A stretch of 64,000 bases of DNA from Paraphysomonas bandaiensis (Eukaryota; Chrysophyceae), in assembly GCA_965644295.1 (NCBI GenBank), contig CBFFRP010000267.1, positions 1-64,000 of the forward strand, given 5' to 3'. The number at the start of each line of letters is the position of its first letter. Position 1 is the stretch's first letter. A program made the translations under genes and the position numbers. Shown here piece by piece: positions 31,101 to 44,017 of this stretch. The notes under the pieces were generated by a model that searched no databases, was not told the origin of the DNA, and worked only from the letters and a program-made list of their open reading frames with translations.

Positions 31101-34100
31101 TCCTGATTAGATATGGAATAAAAAACTCGGACTGCAGACTCACAAAATTCATGCGACACTTCGCAACGAGTAGGGAAATTCCCTGCACAGACAAAATGCA
31201 ATCGGATAACGCGTTCAAGCATGCCCCATTCGAGAACATCATTTTGTCGGTATCATTAGGTGACGTAAAACGACTAATAAATACGGATAGAGTCATGAGA
31301 GCTCTTGACCCAGGAAATTGCTCAGAATCATCCCCTAGCTTGCACTCATCATCGTTCATGCCCTCAGACAATTTCACAGTTATGGGGTCAGCGATGGATT
31401 TCCTTGTAAAAACCAAGGACGACTCTGCAGCTGAAAGAAAAACTTCGGGGCTTCTGTAGATCAGATCGGCGCAGGCTTCCACCAGACTTACCAGTAGTAC
31501 AGGCTTGCCTGGATCCTTCTCTTCGAGAGTTTCGAATTTTGACTTGATTTTACTTCGCATACACAATTTTAATACTGGCTTCGTCTCAAAACACCGCCTC
31601 AAAATCATAGACAATAGAGGCTGCATATTCGCAGCCGCCGCATTAGATTCCTCATTGGAAGGTAGGGACAGTATCTTAACTAAACCATTGTTTTTAACCA
31701 GTCTATCAGCCACCTCATCCTTTGACAACAGCTCACACAAAACGAGCAATAGAGCATGGCACGTATCGTTATCCATTCGCAAATTGTCCCCCCCAGAATT
31801 AAGCAACATAGATTCAGTTGCTTCGTAGAGTTCCCAAAATGCATCGTTCTGTACAAGTTGGTTTCGCCCCATATCAATCAAAGTTGACGACGACACACTG
31901 TCAGTAGAGGGCTCCATCGACCCAATTGCGTCTTCTTTGCTTTCTGCTTGATGGGAGATGCTGCCCCTTTCATTCCCACTGTCCGCATTCGTCGATGAAT
32001 TGTTGTTCTTGGTGGACGCTACTAGATCATAGCATATCAATAATGCTGGTACAACCCAGCGGGGCCAGTATCGTATTTCACATGAGTTTTCTGTCTGGCG
32101 TGACATTGCCGTAGAAGGGACAGCAGAAATTAAGTGAACAATATTGTGAATTAGCTCTCCCACATAAGAAGAGGTGATTTCGCGCTCAATGTGCATGCGA
32201 TTCAACTTACTCCTCAGAAGTGAAAGTAAGAACATCAGGACACCGTGAAGTTGCTCAGTATCTCCCATTCGCACTCTGCTAGTCAAACTATGCAAAATGG
32301 AGGTCTGGTCTAGCTCAGGAAATGAAGAATGCATATTTAACAGAAACTCACACATTCGAGCAAACACCATACGTACAGCTACATCGCTCCATCCGAGCGT
32401 GATTTCCACATACTTCCATGCGTCCTCCACGAACGGAATAATACTCTTTCCATATTCTGCCATCAAACTTGCAGCTTGTATTGATATCTCTTCAGTTGTA
32501 GAAGACGCTTTTGGATCAGGACGTCCAGTTGCAGACACCTGGGACCGGCGAATCGACATAAGGCCCACTCGGTCGTCAGAATATGGGGTTACCACATCAT
32601 CTTCGATCTCTTCTCTTGGCGCTATCCATCGTCTACCGGGAGTGCGACGAAGTGAGTCGTCTTCCAACCCCATGGATTCGTTGGATATATTCCTCAGCCA
32701 TTGTGGCCTCTGGTGTAGAGGAAGTGGCGGAACAACCGAAGAGGATTCGTCTGGGGTCGATAATTCGGCATCACTCGGAAAGGTATTGACAAACATCGCG
32801 TCCATCTCTCGACTAAATTCAGTCATTTCGTCATGAGAACCTGTTTCTCGAGAATTACCACCATGATCTGGAGTATTATTCGTGGTTTCAGATGATGCTG
32901 CCTCTTCAGATGTAGGAATAATATTTCCACCCTGCGTGTTATGTTCATGTCCGCCTTCCTGTAAAGTATCCGACGATGGCGCACTAACTTCTGTTGTGGC
33001 CATAATGACACCATCTCCACCCCCTCTGTTCAAGGTCTCGACAGTGGATTCCTGTGTTGTTGGGTGCGTGAACAAGTACTCCATAACTACATCCAGGTCG
33101 CGCGACATTGTCGCATTTAGAGCATTTCTTATGTCGGCTCGACTGAACCCCATGTCCATGCCGACAGCTTCAACCTGATCAGGGGGAGAAAAGAGATGCG
33201 ATGCACGCGAGGGCCCAGAAGAGCGCGAATTCAAAATTCGTCCCATGGGACTTGTTGACTCCAGTGTAGAGGCATTGCGGTCACTCATACTATTGCGCGA
33301 TTTCGAAGAGGATACAGAATGGAGACTGGCAACCATATCAGTGACTATTCTCATCCACTCTATTTGCAATCCACTCGGAAATCGGGCAAAACTATTGGCT
33401 TTCAAAATTGGAAGCAGCGCCTGTCCTACTTGGAGAATGCCCTTCTGCAAAGCTTTTTCAAAATTCAAATCATTGTCATATGTACCAGTTGATATCAATG
33501 TATTGGTTGTAGAAGTCGGCTTATAGCGTTTATAATCAACGACTATATGAACTAACACAAGGAGGGGGCTAAGACTATGAAGGGCGCACCTAGAAGCAGG
33601 TGACAAAACAATTGCACTTGCCCTTCCTTCTTCTGCGGGGCCATTCGAAATTTTATCGAGTAATTCGCGATCCAGGTTACTGGCCGTGAACTGAAAAACA
33701 CACAGAGCATATTGTATAACACCTTGAGCTAAAAACCTCTTAAGTAAATATGTATTAGGATGACCGTTCTTATCGTCAAAGATTGACTGCACAATAAATT
33801 TAGACAAAGCTCCAAAGAAAAGGTGTGCGGTCGCTTCGTCGATATCAACACGGTCACAGCTATCATAACCCTCGTTACACCCTTCTTTACTGTCCCCCCA
33901 TGGTGTCTTCGCAGATGGTAGCTGAGCATCGTCGTTAGATGTGTTCTGTGGCTCTTCTTCGCTTAGGGTTCTATGTACTCCTTCAATGGGCCATTTACAG
34001 GCGATGTTGTTAGGTTGTGGATTCTCAAAAAACTTTGCAGTTATATTGGCCAAAGATCCCGCAACCAAAGAAGCCATATCTGATATGTGGAGGCAGTTAC

Positions 34101-37100
34101 CATGCCGAGTATCGATATCTAATACAACCGACTGTGATAGATGGGTAGCCACAAGCTTCAACGCCGCATGAACTCTAGTAAATGCGTAGCATACGCCATC
34201 GCGAAGCGTGCTTGCACGTATATTTCGACGGGCAGTCTTTGACTGTGAAACAGTTTGAGTAGGGGTACTGTCGTCAACGTTTATTGTGTCGACCAATGAA
34301 ACAATCGGATCTCTTCTGAAATCCCTCTGAAACTCAGAGAGCCATCCATGTGCAGTTCGATAACGGATAACACCGCCAGGAGTACATACCCGCTCGTAGG
34401 CCACTGTGGTTGCACCACGAGGAGCTAACAAAACGATACGAGAGCCATCAATCTCACTTCCCTCCCGGACAATGGCCCCGGATGATATAATTATGCGAAC
34501 GATGTACCGCTGCGGTACAGTACATTCGTCGTCCTCATCAGGAGGGATCAAATCAAACCCACCCGATAGTCGAGTCCAGCAATCACTTAACCCCTACATA
34601 TCAACACGAAATTACTGTTCACAGTTTCTGAATGACAATAGTGACACCTTTGATTTCCACTTCTTCGAAGAAACTCTGCATACTTCCAACAAAGATGATC
34701 TGTGGAACGCAAACAGCCTCCTGAGAACATCCTTTCCGGCCAATATAAGTTGAGGATCTGCTCCTTGTGAGTGATATCTACCAGGTTTGAAACAATGTGA
34801 AGTCATCACACTCAGCCATTCAAGCGTCAGTACTCCCTTAACAAAGTTTCCAATGCAGGCCTCAATATTATGGTGAGAAAATATGGAATTTTCCCTATAT
34901 TCTTTCGAAAATATATGGAAGTCCGGGACACTATCCAACACACCAAGAACAACAACATTTGGAGGTTTTGCTTTCTGCTTCTTTAATTTGCTTCGCGATT
35001 TTCCAATAGAACTCCCAAACGAAGGGGGGGCATCGCCAGTTGGGTCTTTGGACAGAACATAAAGTGCCTCTTTTGCTGCAGAAATCTCTCCCAGAGTACT
35101 ATCAATGGCTGAAAATAACACAGGTAGAAGCAACTGAGGAGACACGGAAGAAGCCAACTTCGTCAGCGACGACAGAGCCTTGGCAACGAAAAAATCGCCA
35201 AGGTAAGTGAGCGATCCGGTGCTGGGGTGGTGACTAGTAATTTGCGCAAACAACTGCCTAGGTGGAGGAAGGGTGCAGTGAAATGTCGCAACAATACTAT
35301 CCAATACTTCTGCTCTAAAAAATTGCCGAAGTGAATCCATACACGAGGAGCTACGGCTGGAATAGTTCAGCGACTCCACGAGAGATGACATGGTCTGAAT
35401 TCTCTGCGTGGCTGCGTACCGTAATTTTTCGACTTCATCCTCTGTGTCCGCACACAACGAGTTACGAGCATCCGCACATGCCTTCATCAAACATGATCTC
35501 ATTGCCTCCAACACCGCTGGGCGGAAATTGTCGTGATCACGTACTATCAGCGCAATTTCGTGGCCAATAGCGGAAAGAATATCCGCAGCAATACCTTCCG
35601 ACCTCGGTATGATGTAGTTTGGGTGAACAAGGGAGTTTATAAGCTTCGTTAATATCTTTTTGCTACCAACAAATGACTTGCCGTCAGAGGTTATACACAT
35701 GGCGTGCACGAGACGGGCAACTTCAATTAGTATACCCCCTGGTCGAAAACCGGGGCTGTCGTCAATATAATACAGCGGACATATGTCAGCGTTTTCCGAT
35801 ACAAGTGCGTCGAGGAGACTGTGAGCAGTGTTACCTCGCAAAAAGTGGGCAAGAAATTGCGGTTCAATGTCTATTGCTGAGGTGAATAGCTCGCAGAGGG
35901 CCTGCACCAGCACGAGTGAAAACGACCCATCTGACTGCCGCCGGAGCATGGCCTGGCAGAGCTGTGCGAAGTGCGGTTGGTATAGAATCTGTAGCCCTGA
36001 CTCTGTTGCAAGCACGACCCGACGTCTTCCAGCAGTTATGACCACACTTAGAAGACTGAGAGCACTTCCGAGCAGATCATTGAGCACAGTATGCGGCTTA
36101 AACATAAGTGGGTTAGGATGTGTGGCAAGGAGTTCGAAGAGCTGTGTGAGAGTTGACAGGCCTTCGCTCTCTCGGAACGCAGAATCTCGAACACTATGGG
36201 CAGATACTGCTACTTCCAAACACTGTAGCGCTTTCACAACCGGAAAGAGAGAGTGCATCGTAGTAGCCACCTCCTCCTCGCCGTTTGATTCTCGAAGCAC
36301 CTTGCCAATGCTGTCTAGGGAGGAGTACACTAGACCCACCACAGCACCGATGGCCGCACCTTCACTAACTATTCTGTGATCTTTGATAGATAAGCATGCC
36401 GAAAAGAGTTCAATGGCCATTTGAACATACTCTGCAAGGAATGAAGAGGGACTCCTATGGCCAGCATTTGGAAATTGGATAGCACATGGCTCCGGACGAG
36501 GGGTAGAGGCCATCACAGAACAGGCAGTAAGTAATACAGAAAACCAAGGGAGCTCTTGTGAGACAGATCCCGCCTGGTCAGATCGTATGACACCAAGGTC
36601 CTGGAGGATATCTGAGTTACGCAAGATAAGCTTGCGCCGATGAAGGCTGGTCTCCAGTAGTCCCACTATACAGTCCAGGGCGAGAGTGGAAAGAGGGTAG
36701 GGACATTCTGCTAACTGTAGCTCTGTCAACACTGAGGACGACACATCAGAGAGCACAATCAAATCCTTGAGCACATTCCCTCCTTGAGCCAAATAAGGAG
36801 CAAGAGTATCGATTGAAAGGTGACTGTGCACGAGTACATATAATGCCCGCATTCGTAGTGCTAGGAGACCAACACGAGAAATGGTCGAACCTCGAAGACT
36901 TTGGGCAGCCGAAACAACGTACCGCACACTCAGTTGCTGGGAGGGCGTCAATGATGGGTACTCCTCGAACATTGATCGGCAGAGCTCATCATCACTAAGG
37001 GTGGAGGCAAGACATACCCGCACTCTAATGGATCCGTTATCCAAATCATTAGACGGGATTGATGCATCAGGATCAATAGGATATTCAAGGATGAGTTCAT

Positions 37101-37853
37101 CCGTTGGGCATAACAGGGGTTCCTGTCCACGCAAAAAATCGATCAATCCGTAGGAGTGAGACATAAACCCCAGAGCTTCAAACATGATCAGTACGTTGTT
37201 TGCTATGTTCGCAGAAACCTACACGAATAATCAACTAAAATACGTTGAGTGTCCAATCGCTAACATATACCTCTGTTGTATCTTTCCATCCCGTCTCCGC
37301 GTTATATGAAGCAATCGACAGAGAAGGCATCGAAAAGTAGAATAAGATCTCGGTCGCCAGCCCTACGACTTCGTGGTTCATAGAATACAGTAATTTTCCT
37401 ACCAGCTAGAGTCCAAGTGAGAATAGACAACATACATAGTAAATATTCTCACCTCTGTTGACAAAAAGTATCTCTTGTGCACAGAATTTTTTAGTACATA
37501 CGACAGATACTTCAAAGTAGCTATTAGCAACGTGTTTGTATATCCACTATCATGGGGCAATTCTTCTACACTTGCAGCTATAATCGTGTCCAACTTCTCA
37601 AAAACGGGAATAAGAAGCCTCACGTCGATCTGAACGAAATGTAACACACAGAGATATATGACGTCAACTGGACTCGAGTCCTTCATACCTGATTCGTTTT
37701 ACCAGATCTAGCATGTGATAAAAGAAGTTCCTCTAATTCACTACCAGATGCTTCAACTAGATTAGATACTTTAGTTTGAATAGATGAGTCGATAATATCA
37801 GGATGAATGCCATCTATTTCAAGGTACTTTGATAGCTTCATAGTTCTGAACAT
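25118..37853 (-). CDS. HUWE1: Giant HECT-type E3 ubiquitin ligase (HUWE1/TOM1/UPL1 family)
   Basis: Attaches ubiquitin to substrates through a catalytic cysteine. Eight exons (37853-37689, 37629-37453, 37405-37271, 37218-34648, 34593-25843, 25795-25436, 25383-25267, 25210-25118) join to 4,122 aa; every intron is phase 0. Residues 1-1000 are the helical N-terminal solenoid (DUF908/DUF913 type). A CWTRLSGGFDL block and a GWLSE-containing module follow. A UBA domain lies at about 1489-1527 (MGFSRADIRNAL), an Asp/Glu run at about 2397-2432, and UBM/DUF4414-like repeats at about 2974-3024 (LPEFMQREI, LPDNIRQEI). The HECT domain spans about 3750-4122 with catalytic Cys about 4089 in AHTCFNQ. Human HUWE1 is 4,374 aa. 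The exact start could also be Met at 37841. This is the largest gene in the window. Confidence 0.95.
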
Positions 37854-38494
37854 AGTGATTCACTCACACATAGGAATATATTCAAAACAAAAATAACCAC
37901 CTAATAAAAATAAATTAAATCAAATAGATGATTTTCATATAATTCCTACGATCTAAATATATAGATGTAGGAGTGTAGAGTTATGACTAATCTGCTCTAT
38001 GATCTCTCTCTCTATATATACGAAGTATGCCGTATGTGAGTGTAATTCATAAAAGAAGATGAAAAAAAAAATAATAACATACTATATATTGCACATATAC
38101 AGTACATACCTATACGGATATGTCCGTATGTTGGATCCTTTCTTTGCATCATCTTCGAATTCCTCAGCAGAAGGTGGGGATACTGTAGCCCGTTTCTTTG
38201 TACCATATAAATTCCGGCTACATAAGGTGAAATTTTAGTTTTAGAAATCCCACATATGGGATATTATGCATATACTGCTGTATGTACAGTCATAATATAC
38301 GTCCCACTGTGCTGTATATGTCACTATGATATGATCCATATATATATAAGCAGGATGTCTATTAAAGTTCTGTCTACATATAATGAAGCTACGAGAGATA
38401 TGAATCATATCATTATCAAATGGGTTTGATCGTTTATTAAGTTGTCTGAAGGAGTCAATAGACATCTAGTTATTAATTAACGTGTATCGAAAAG
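37854..38494. promoter_or_regulatory. Divergent spacer between HUWE1-like and KICS2-like genes
   Basis: 641 bp between outward-facing starts. It holds one CTGCTGTAT (38275-38283), scattered tatata/tacata, and a possible small minus-strand gene (38070-38465). Confidence 0.35.
38070..38465 (-). CDS. Possible small spliced gene upstream of the HUWE1-like gene
   Basis: Two coding-like pieces are seen on the minus strand. One begins MSIDSFRQLNKRSNPFDNDM at 38465. The other, after an acceptor TTATGTAG near 38220, reads RNLYGTKKRATVSPPSAEEF then EDDAKKGSNIRTYPYR and ends at a GTATGT donor or a nearby stop. The splice joining them is not resolved and no family is recognised. It may instead be 5' untranslated sequence. 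Confidence 0.27.
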
Positions 38495-40885
38495 ATGCCT
38501 CTGGCTCTCCATCTCTTACAAGAACTTTCTGCCAATGAAGGCACAAACATCATGATGGATGGTGAAGAAGTCGAAATGACAGTTGTATCGGAGTATCTTC
38601 TGACTCAATTACCTCGACTCTTTCTTGCCATCGCAGAACAGCGATATAACGATGCAGAGATAGGCCTATCTATGCTACACACTACCAAAGTGTATTTCTC
38701 TGTATTTGACAACATTAAAAGTCCGTGCATGTTATTGATTTCATGTGAGCGTTTGTATCACGAGTTTATGTTCACTCAAGGCATGAACAATAGCTCTTAC
38801 AATCTATTGGATATGTATTCGCAAGTGTCAGCTGACCTCAATACAATGTATAACATATTCAATGAAGAAGATAGTGTCATCGCGAAACCTTCAGAGAGTG
38901 CATGTTCTTCCCTTAGCTCTAACTTTAGCTACATATCGCTTGGATCTGCTCCAAGTGGCGAGTATATGCTTGTGAATGTTCAGGGTGATGTGGTGGCCGA
39001 CTGTGAAGAAAAAATTCATACTCCTCCGATTGGGGGGTCTATTAAAGATACCAACAGTCCAGCTCATGTTTCTCAGTCTGTCCAGGAAAAGCGATTTGAA
39101 CCTTTATTGAAAATGCTAGGAGATATAATAATGTTTGTGGGTATGAGAATCCTAATGATCAACGTGTACGTGGCTGTGAGAAGTTGCTCATGTACCCAGG
39201 CTACTTATAAGCAGCAGTCCCGACAGTTGCGAGAACTGCAGAGGACTGCCCTGCACTATTCCAGTGATGAAGCCCGCAGACTATTGCACCGCGTATCTCT
39301 TGAAGCCCAGTGCATGGAGGCGAACCTGGGGTGCCGCTTGGCCCTCTTGTCCGCAAAGTACGTAGAAGGAGTGCTATGCTGCCAGCGACTGAGATTGCGT
39401 TTGCATGAATGGATCGCTCTTGCCTCTGGCGGGCACGAGGACCACTCTGCTGATTCACTTTCTTTAGTGCATTGGATGTGTGCGTGCTATCGCCGCTGGG
39501 TTGCAGTCATTCCAGTGCTTTTTGGTGAGAAACGACGACAGATCTTGGGTTCCCTCTGTCTGTCTCTCGCACCGCAGCTGTCTGTGCCAGTCCCAGATTC
39601 CCCGCAGTCATCCAACTCGCCGGATGCTGTTTCTACCATGACACTGTCTGCGACCCCTCCTCCCCATCCACCGACTGCTTCCCATCTTCCCGAGGTCAAT
39701 TGTGATATATCCCGTGCTGTGGATGCGTTCTTCTCCACCGGCCGCGGTGTGTACCGTCAACAAGCGCTTCTTGTTGTGGCGCTCACTGAAAACGGGACGG
39801 CTCTCCGAACGCAGTACGCATGCCCCCCTCGAGACCGGTGGTCCGTTTCGTCTAACAGCAGAGCAGCAGAGGATGAACTGGGACGGGTATCTTCCACAGA
39901 ATCACGACATAGCGGCTCAGCGAAAGCGTTCGATGGGGATCTAATGCTTTCCGCCGTGTCAGTACACGAAATGCTGAACGATAATCTGGATGATATCATT
40001 CCACCACAGATATTACCTCCACGAGTCAAGCGAACCGAAGCAGTGGTTCTAAGTCGATTGTTTCCGTCGTCCGTGTCGGTTACCAGCGGTACACCCAGTC
40101 GGGGACAGCAAGCGCACCCATACTACCACACTTCCACCCGGCGGCTGCTGGGCATGGTAAACACGACAATGACTCACACTTCCAGTGCCTCTAGCATGAA
40201 TATGTCGTCACTGGGTGCGAGTGACAAGGAAGGAGGCAACACTCGACCTTACACACGTCGGCAGTCAGAATCTAGACCTCAAGACTTCACAGCAAGTGCG
40301 GGAAGTCATGGTCCTTCCGCCCCTCCTCTGCATGACCATATTAATGAAGAGCACTCCGCCGGAGAAGATCAGACCTCTTACTCTTCAAGCGCTTCAGGTG
40401 TTGCTGAGGCAGAGTGGATCGATTCACACTTGGAAAATATCAAGGAACTTCTCGAATGCAGCTTTCCATGCGAAGATCGAGCTGTGGAGCAAGAGGTGAC
40501 ATATGAGAGCTTCCGGAAAATTCTCGCAGACTCGCAGAGGAGGAAATGTGTATGTCTACCTGTTGTCAGCTCGACGCGTGGTTCCTCAGGCATATATATA
40601 TTCTGCCCCCTTACGAATAGCAGTTTTGGTAGCACTGTGCGCTCTCATGTGCAAGACACATCGCATATATACAGTAGCCCCTCAGTGCGTAGTGAGGTGC
40701 CGTCGGAGAGTTTGGAAGCCCGCCTCTTTGTAGTAGGCGCGGCTTTTCACCGGATAGGAGGGAATCAACTCACATCACATCAGTACGTTGACGATACGGG
40801 AAGAAATATGAGTGAACATGTGCGAAAAATGTGTGATGTAATTAGCGGTGATGACTTGTTCCTTAATATTGTAGAAGACCGCTAA
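38495..40885 (+). CDS. KICSTOR subunit 2-like protein (tentative)
   Basis: Single exon, 796 aa. The arrangement resembles KICS2 (C12orf66), a subunit of the KICSTOR complex that tethers GATOR1 to lysosomes for amino-acid control of TORC1. An N-terminal helical region is followed by a helix matching the FFVQAR-type segment (MFVGMRILMINVY, about 213-225) and a long helical block (LEAQCMEANLGCRLALL). A LVHWMCACYRRW segment and a beta-rich C-terminus (KCVCLPVV, RLFVVGAAFH) complete it. Ser/Pro/Thr-rich inserts (about 365-395 and 430-640) explain why it is longer than the 446-aa human protein. Similarity was judged by pattern only. It could be an unrelated helical protein. Confidence 0.45.
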   Translation: MPLALHLLQELSANEGTNIMMDGEEVEMTVVSEYLLTQLPRLFLAIAEQRYNDAEIGLSMLHTTKVYFSVFDNIKSPCMLLISCERLYHEFMFTQGMNNSSYNLLDMYSQVSADLNTMYNIFNEEDSVIAKPSESACSSLSSNFSYISLGSAPSGEYMLVNVQGDVVADCEEKIHTPPIGGSIKDTNSPAHVSQSVQEKRFEPLLKMLGDIIMFVGMRILMINVYVAVRSCSCTQATYKQQSRQLRELQRTALHYSSDEARRLLHRVSLEAQCMEANLGCRLALLSAKYVEGVLCCQRLRLRLHEWIALASGGHEDHSADSLSLVHWMCACYRRWVAVIPVLFGEKRRQILGSLCLSLAPQLSVPVPDSPQSSNSPDAVSTMTLSATPPPHPPTASHLPEVNCDISRAVDAFFSTGRGVYRQQALLVVALTENGTALRTQYACPPRDRWSVSSNSRAAEDELGRVSSTESRHSGSAKAFDGDLMLSAVSVHEMLNDNLDDIIPPQILPPRVKRTEAVVLSRLFPSSVSVTSGTPSRGQQAHPYYHTSTRRLLGMVNTTMTHTSSASSMNMSSLGASDKEGGNTRPYTRRQSESRPQDFTASAGSHGPSAPPLHDHINEEHSAGEDQTSYSSSASGVAEAEWIDSHLENIKELLECSFPCEDRAVEQEVTYESFRKILADSQRRKCVCLPVVSSTRGSSGIYIFCPLTNSSFGSTVRSHVQDTSHIYSSPSVRSEVPSESLEARLFVVGAAFHRIGGNQLTSHQYVDDTGRNMSEHVRKMCDVISGDDLFLNIVEDR

Positions 40886-41622
40886 CACCAAAGCGGAGAC
40901 GAATAGCTAGCGGTGTATACGTGTATACTGTATAGCCTTTGTATTCGAATTTCGGATATGTATAAATTTACTGTAATTAATGAAAAATCTTTGATTTCTT
41001 TTCTACTTGGCAAGTGTGCTTTTCCGTGAGAGCTAGAAATGGCTTTGTTTTACGTGTAATAACCAGCTTACTGGGTTATTTTATCATAAGACCTCTCCAT
41101 GGTATATGCTTCTGCTTGTACATTTCTTGGATCTATAAACAACGATCTGCAATATATAATATATTATGACAATGAGAAGAGGTAAGAGGAGCTTCCTACT
41201 GATATATAAATTGGTGTAATCAGCCAGCCCAGGAAACAAGAGAAAAAAAGTATATAAGACACGAGTTAAGATGATTAGAATGGAAAATTCTACTGAAATA
41301 TTGAGGGTTCTATATGAGGATTCTAGATGTGTATTGCCTACTTATCCAGTAAAACAGTTATAGTTTGCGTATTCTACATTGTCCTGAAGTACGACATGTT
41401 GCTTTTACATATGTATTTTATGTTGCTAATGAATTTGAGATAAATTTTATGTAATGATCAGCCTGAAATATTGATACTATGTATGAATTCTTGTCATGCC
41501 TTATTCTTCATGGTCTGGATCGTAGGTAGTAGTAGTCGCTAGTGACTGCTGTTGAGTTTAGCTAATTTGTATAAGCAATTAAAATATGTACTCAAGGTAT
41601 TGGAATTATAACCGTTAGTTTA
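40886..41622. other. Intergenic region 3' of the KICS2-like gene
   Basis: AT-rich; no feature before the LINE-like fragment. Confidence 0.5.
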
Positions 41623-41796
41623 GTGGTTGCACCTTGGTGCTTGCGGCGACGCACAAGCAGCTTCCGTAGCGTTAAATAGTAGGATAATGGAATTTGTGCT
41701 GATTAGTTATGGGTAGAGGACTAACTAGTATGTCTAGCATTCAACTAGCCACTATATTGGTACGCCTATTGCTAAATAAAAAGACTTTCAATATAT
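41623..41796 (+). mobile_element. 5'-truncated non-LTR retrotransposon 3' end (copy A)
   Basis: 174 bp homologous, in the same orientation, to the last 186 bp of the element at 58986-59472. They share a core of about 30 bases at 41644-41673, starting cgacgcacaagcagcttccg, and end with gcctattgctaa...aatata. The fragment is flanked by a 12-bp direct repeat, accgttagttta (41611-41622 and 41797-41808). A common 3' end, a different 5' breakpoint and unique target-site duplications are the hallmark of LINE-type insertion. Confidence 0.8.
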
Positions 41797-41808
41797 ACCG
41801 TTAGTTTA

Positions 41809-42624
41809 AGAATTCAGATGTTAAAAACTGTAGTACATGAATTAACGGCATAATAGGAATTATGTCAAAGAAACTGACTGAAATGCTTTGAATGCATACT
41901 GCCCGTCTCAGATCAGAAAATATTGATTGGTAGAGGAGAGAATATATATATTTATCGAATGACAATGAATGATAAGATATGTTTATTACAATTATCTACT
42001 AATTGATTATTGAGTGAGTTTTAAACACTTCCTAACGTCAAATTTAAAAACTTAATGTAATTCTAATTTACGATATAAATGATAATCATTTATTGCCCAT
42101 TAAGCAAACTTTGCTTCATTGACATTATCAACCACTTACTATCTAACTACATATCTAACCATGCTTATTTGTTCCTAACTTTTGCAGATGTTCCTACTAG
42201 ACTAAAAATGGCGGTTGAGCCGTATTGAAATTTAGTATAATCAAGTAAAATTCTTAACTTAGTAGGAATATCTAAAAAAAATGTAGACTCAGCTACCATT
42301 CTAACTTTAATATGGAATATTGACGTCGGCAAAATTGACTAGGTGGGAACAAATGGCACTATAGTAGAAACATCGGTTAAATTTAGTAGGGACAAATATA
42401 TTACCGAGGTGTCTACATAATTTTTGGTGCCACTAGGAAATTACACCTACTTGACTGGGTCCAATAATAGATCTCTACAAATATTAATCTAACTCCTACC
42501 ATAAGTACGTACAACCTCCCAAACTACATTCTTTCTACTCCACAATTACTTACTCTACTATATATAGAAAACAGAAAGCCTACTACAATACGCCCAGAAT
42601 CGGTCATCCAATTCGATACGTACC
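41809..42624. other. Convergent spacer, AT-rich
   Basis: No gene seen. Short motifs of the form tgactaggaaatt and actaggtgggaac around 42330-42450 resemble sequence at 47090-47130, suggesting an old dispersed repeat. Confidence 0.4.
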
Positions 42625-43724
42625 TCATATCGGTGCTTCACAAGTGTCATTGAAAATATAGCCGTAAATTTTAGCCATATCCATTGCACGTCGTGTGAAC
42701 TCTGGATCTAATGCACAGTAATCACTCCACTGCAGTGGTTCCACATGCTTTCTTCGATTCGTTTGTGAACCTAATTTCTTTTTAGCTGCATCGATGGCAA
42801 TTCTAGATGGGATTGTGTTTGGAGGGAACTTAGCCATGTGCATTATCAAAGGAATATCCAGCTCCTCCACACGTAAGAGAGGTATCGGAATGAAGTTAGA
42901 CATGCGGTCAATACGACTATTCCAGGCTACCCACGTTTGTAGTGCCCATCTAACCAGTTCAGTGGTATTATCCTCCTCTATTCTAAAGTTAACGCCTTCT
43001 AGTCCTGACTTGATATTCTCATAGTGTCGGGTAAAGGAAGGATACTGAGTGGTGACAGAGGGAATGGCCGCTGTTCCATGCGCAATATGAGACAAAAGAG
43101 ACTATTAGCATCACGTTTACTAGATAGTGCCAGGAATAATATACATGAAATACTTTGTATATTACAGAATTACGCACGGTGCACCTGATAAAACAATTCA
43201 TAACAAAAATTACCTATTGGGTTCCGGACCAAGTGAAATATATGTCGAAATCGCCCTACTCTGCCTTTGCAGTGAAAGTGGATGCTTTGATTCTGACTGT
43301 TTATAGCCATCCTCCATGCCGACATGCCTGCTTTATCTCCACATTGGTTGTCATTCCCCACATAAAACCCAAGCAATTTGAACAATTCCGCCACATACGT
43401 TGTGCCGCTTCTAGGTGTACCAATAAAAAGCATGTTCCAAGACTCGCCATTGTAGGTATACCCACAGCAGTCTAAGGGATTACATATTAGATCAACAATT
43501 CCATACGGTTAGACTAGAGTTGTACCTGGTACCATATAATTCGTCTCATACCATGCGTACTGACAATGTGACTCCCTCCAATAGCTATATTCGGGGTTAC
43601 TATCACAGGAAAAAATAGACTGACCTGAAGAGACTAACCCCGATAGCGTTAGGATATAAAATATTAGAATCATGTTGGTACACAGCTGGTAGAATGCTAT
43701 CAGCAGACCATATGCAAAAGACAT
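42625..43724 (-). CDS. Membrane-anchored sulfotransferase-like protein (short)
   Basis: Three exons (43724-43526, 43471-43214, 43070-42625) join to 300 aa. The chosen start, MSFAYGLLIAFYQ, gives an N-terminal signal-anchor (residues about 5-33); upstream codons are only the ACAT array read backwards. The PAPS 5'-phosphosulfate loop is FIGTPRSGTTYV (about 87-98). The 3'-phosphate-binding block is IFHLVRNPIAAI, assembled exactly across the second splice. The reaction would be transfer of sulfate from PAPS to a glycan or other lumenal substrate, probably in the Golgi. The second intron is unusually long for this window (143 nt). It is divergent from the amino-acid transporter. A second sulfotransferase lies 3.5 kb away. 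Confidence 0.8.
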
Positions 43725-44017
43725 ATGGTGTACTCCTCTACATACGTACATACATACATACATACATGCATACATACATACAGTACATACATACATACAT
43801 ACATACATACATACATACATACATACATACATACATACATACATACATACATACATACATACATACATACATACATACATACACACCTACATACATACTG
43901 CTGGACATCGTCTAAAGATTACGCATGCATGCTGGAGGGTTACTCATATCTGGTATATAGTAATAATATCCCCTCATAAAATATAAGGAGGAACACATCC
44001 TCCAATATAACCTCCAT
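43725..44017. promoter_or_regulatory. Divergent spacer between sulfotransferase and transporter genes
   Basis: 293 bp, about half of it ACAT array. This is the shortest divergent spacer in the window. Confidence 0.45.
43747..43898. repeat. (ACAT)n microsatellite
   Basis: About 150 bp of acat units, interrupted by catgca (about 43766) and cagt (about 43781), ending in cacacc and tactgc. It starts about 20 nt from the sulfotransferase start codon. Confidence 0.95.

Noticed and set aside
43509-43886. Longer N-terminus for the short sulfotransferase beginning in the ACAT array
   Set aside because: The added residues are repeat-encoded. The ATG at 43724 gives a normal signal-anchor.
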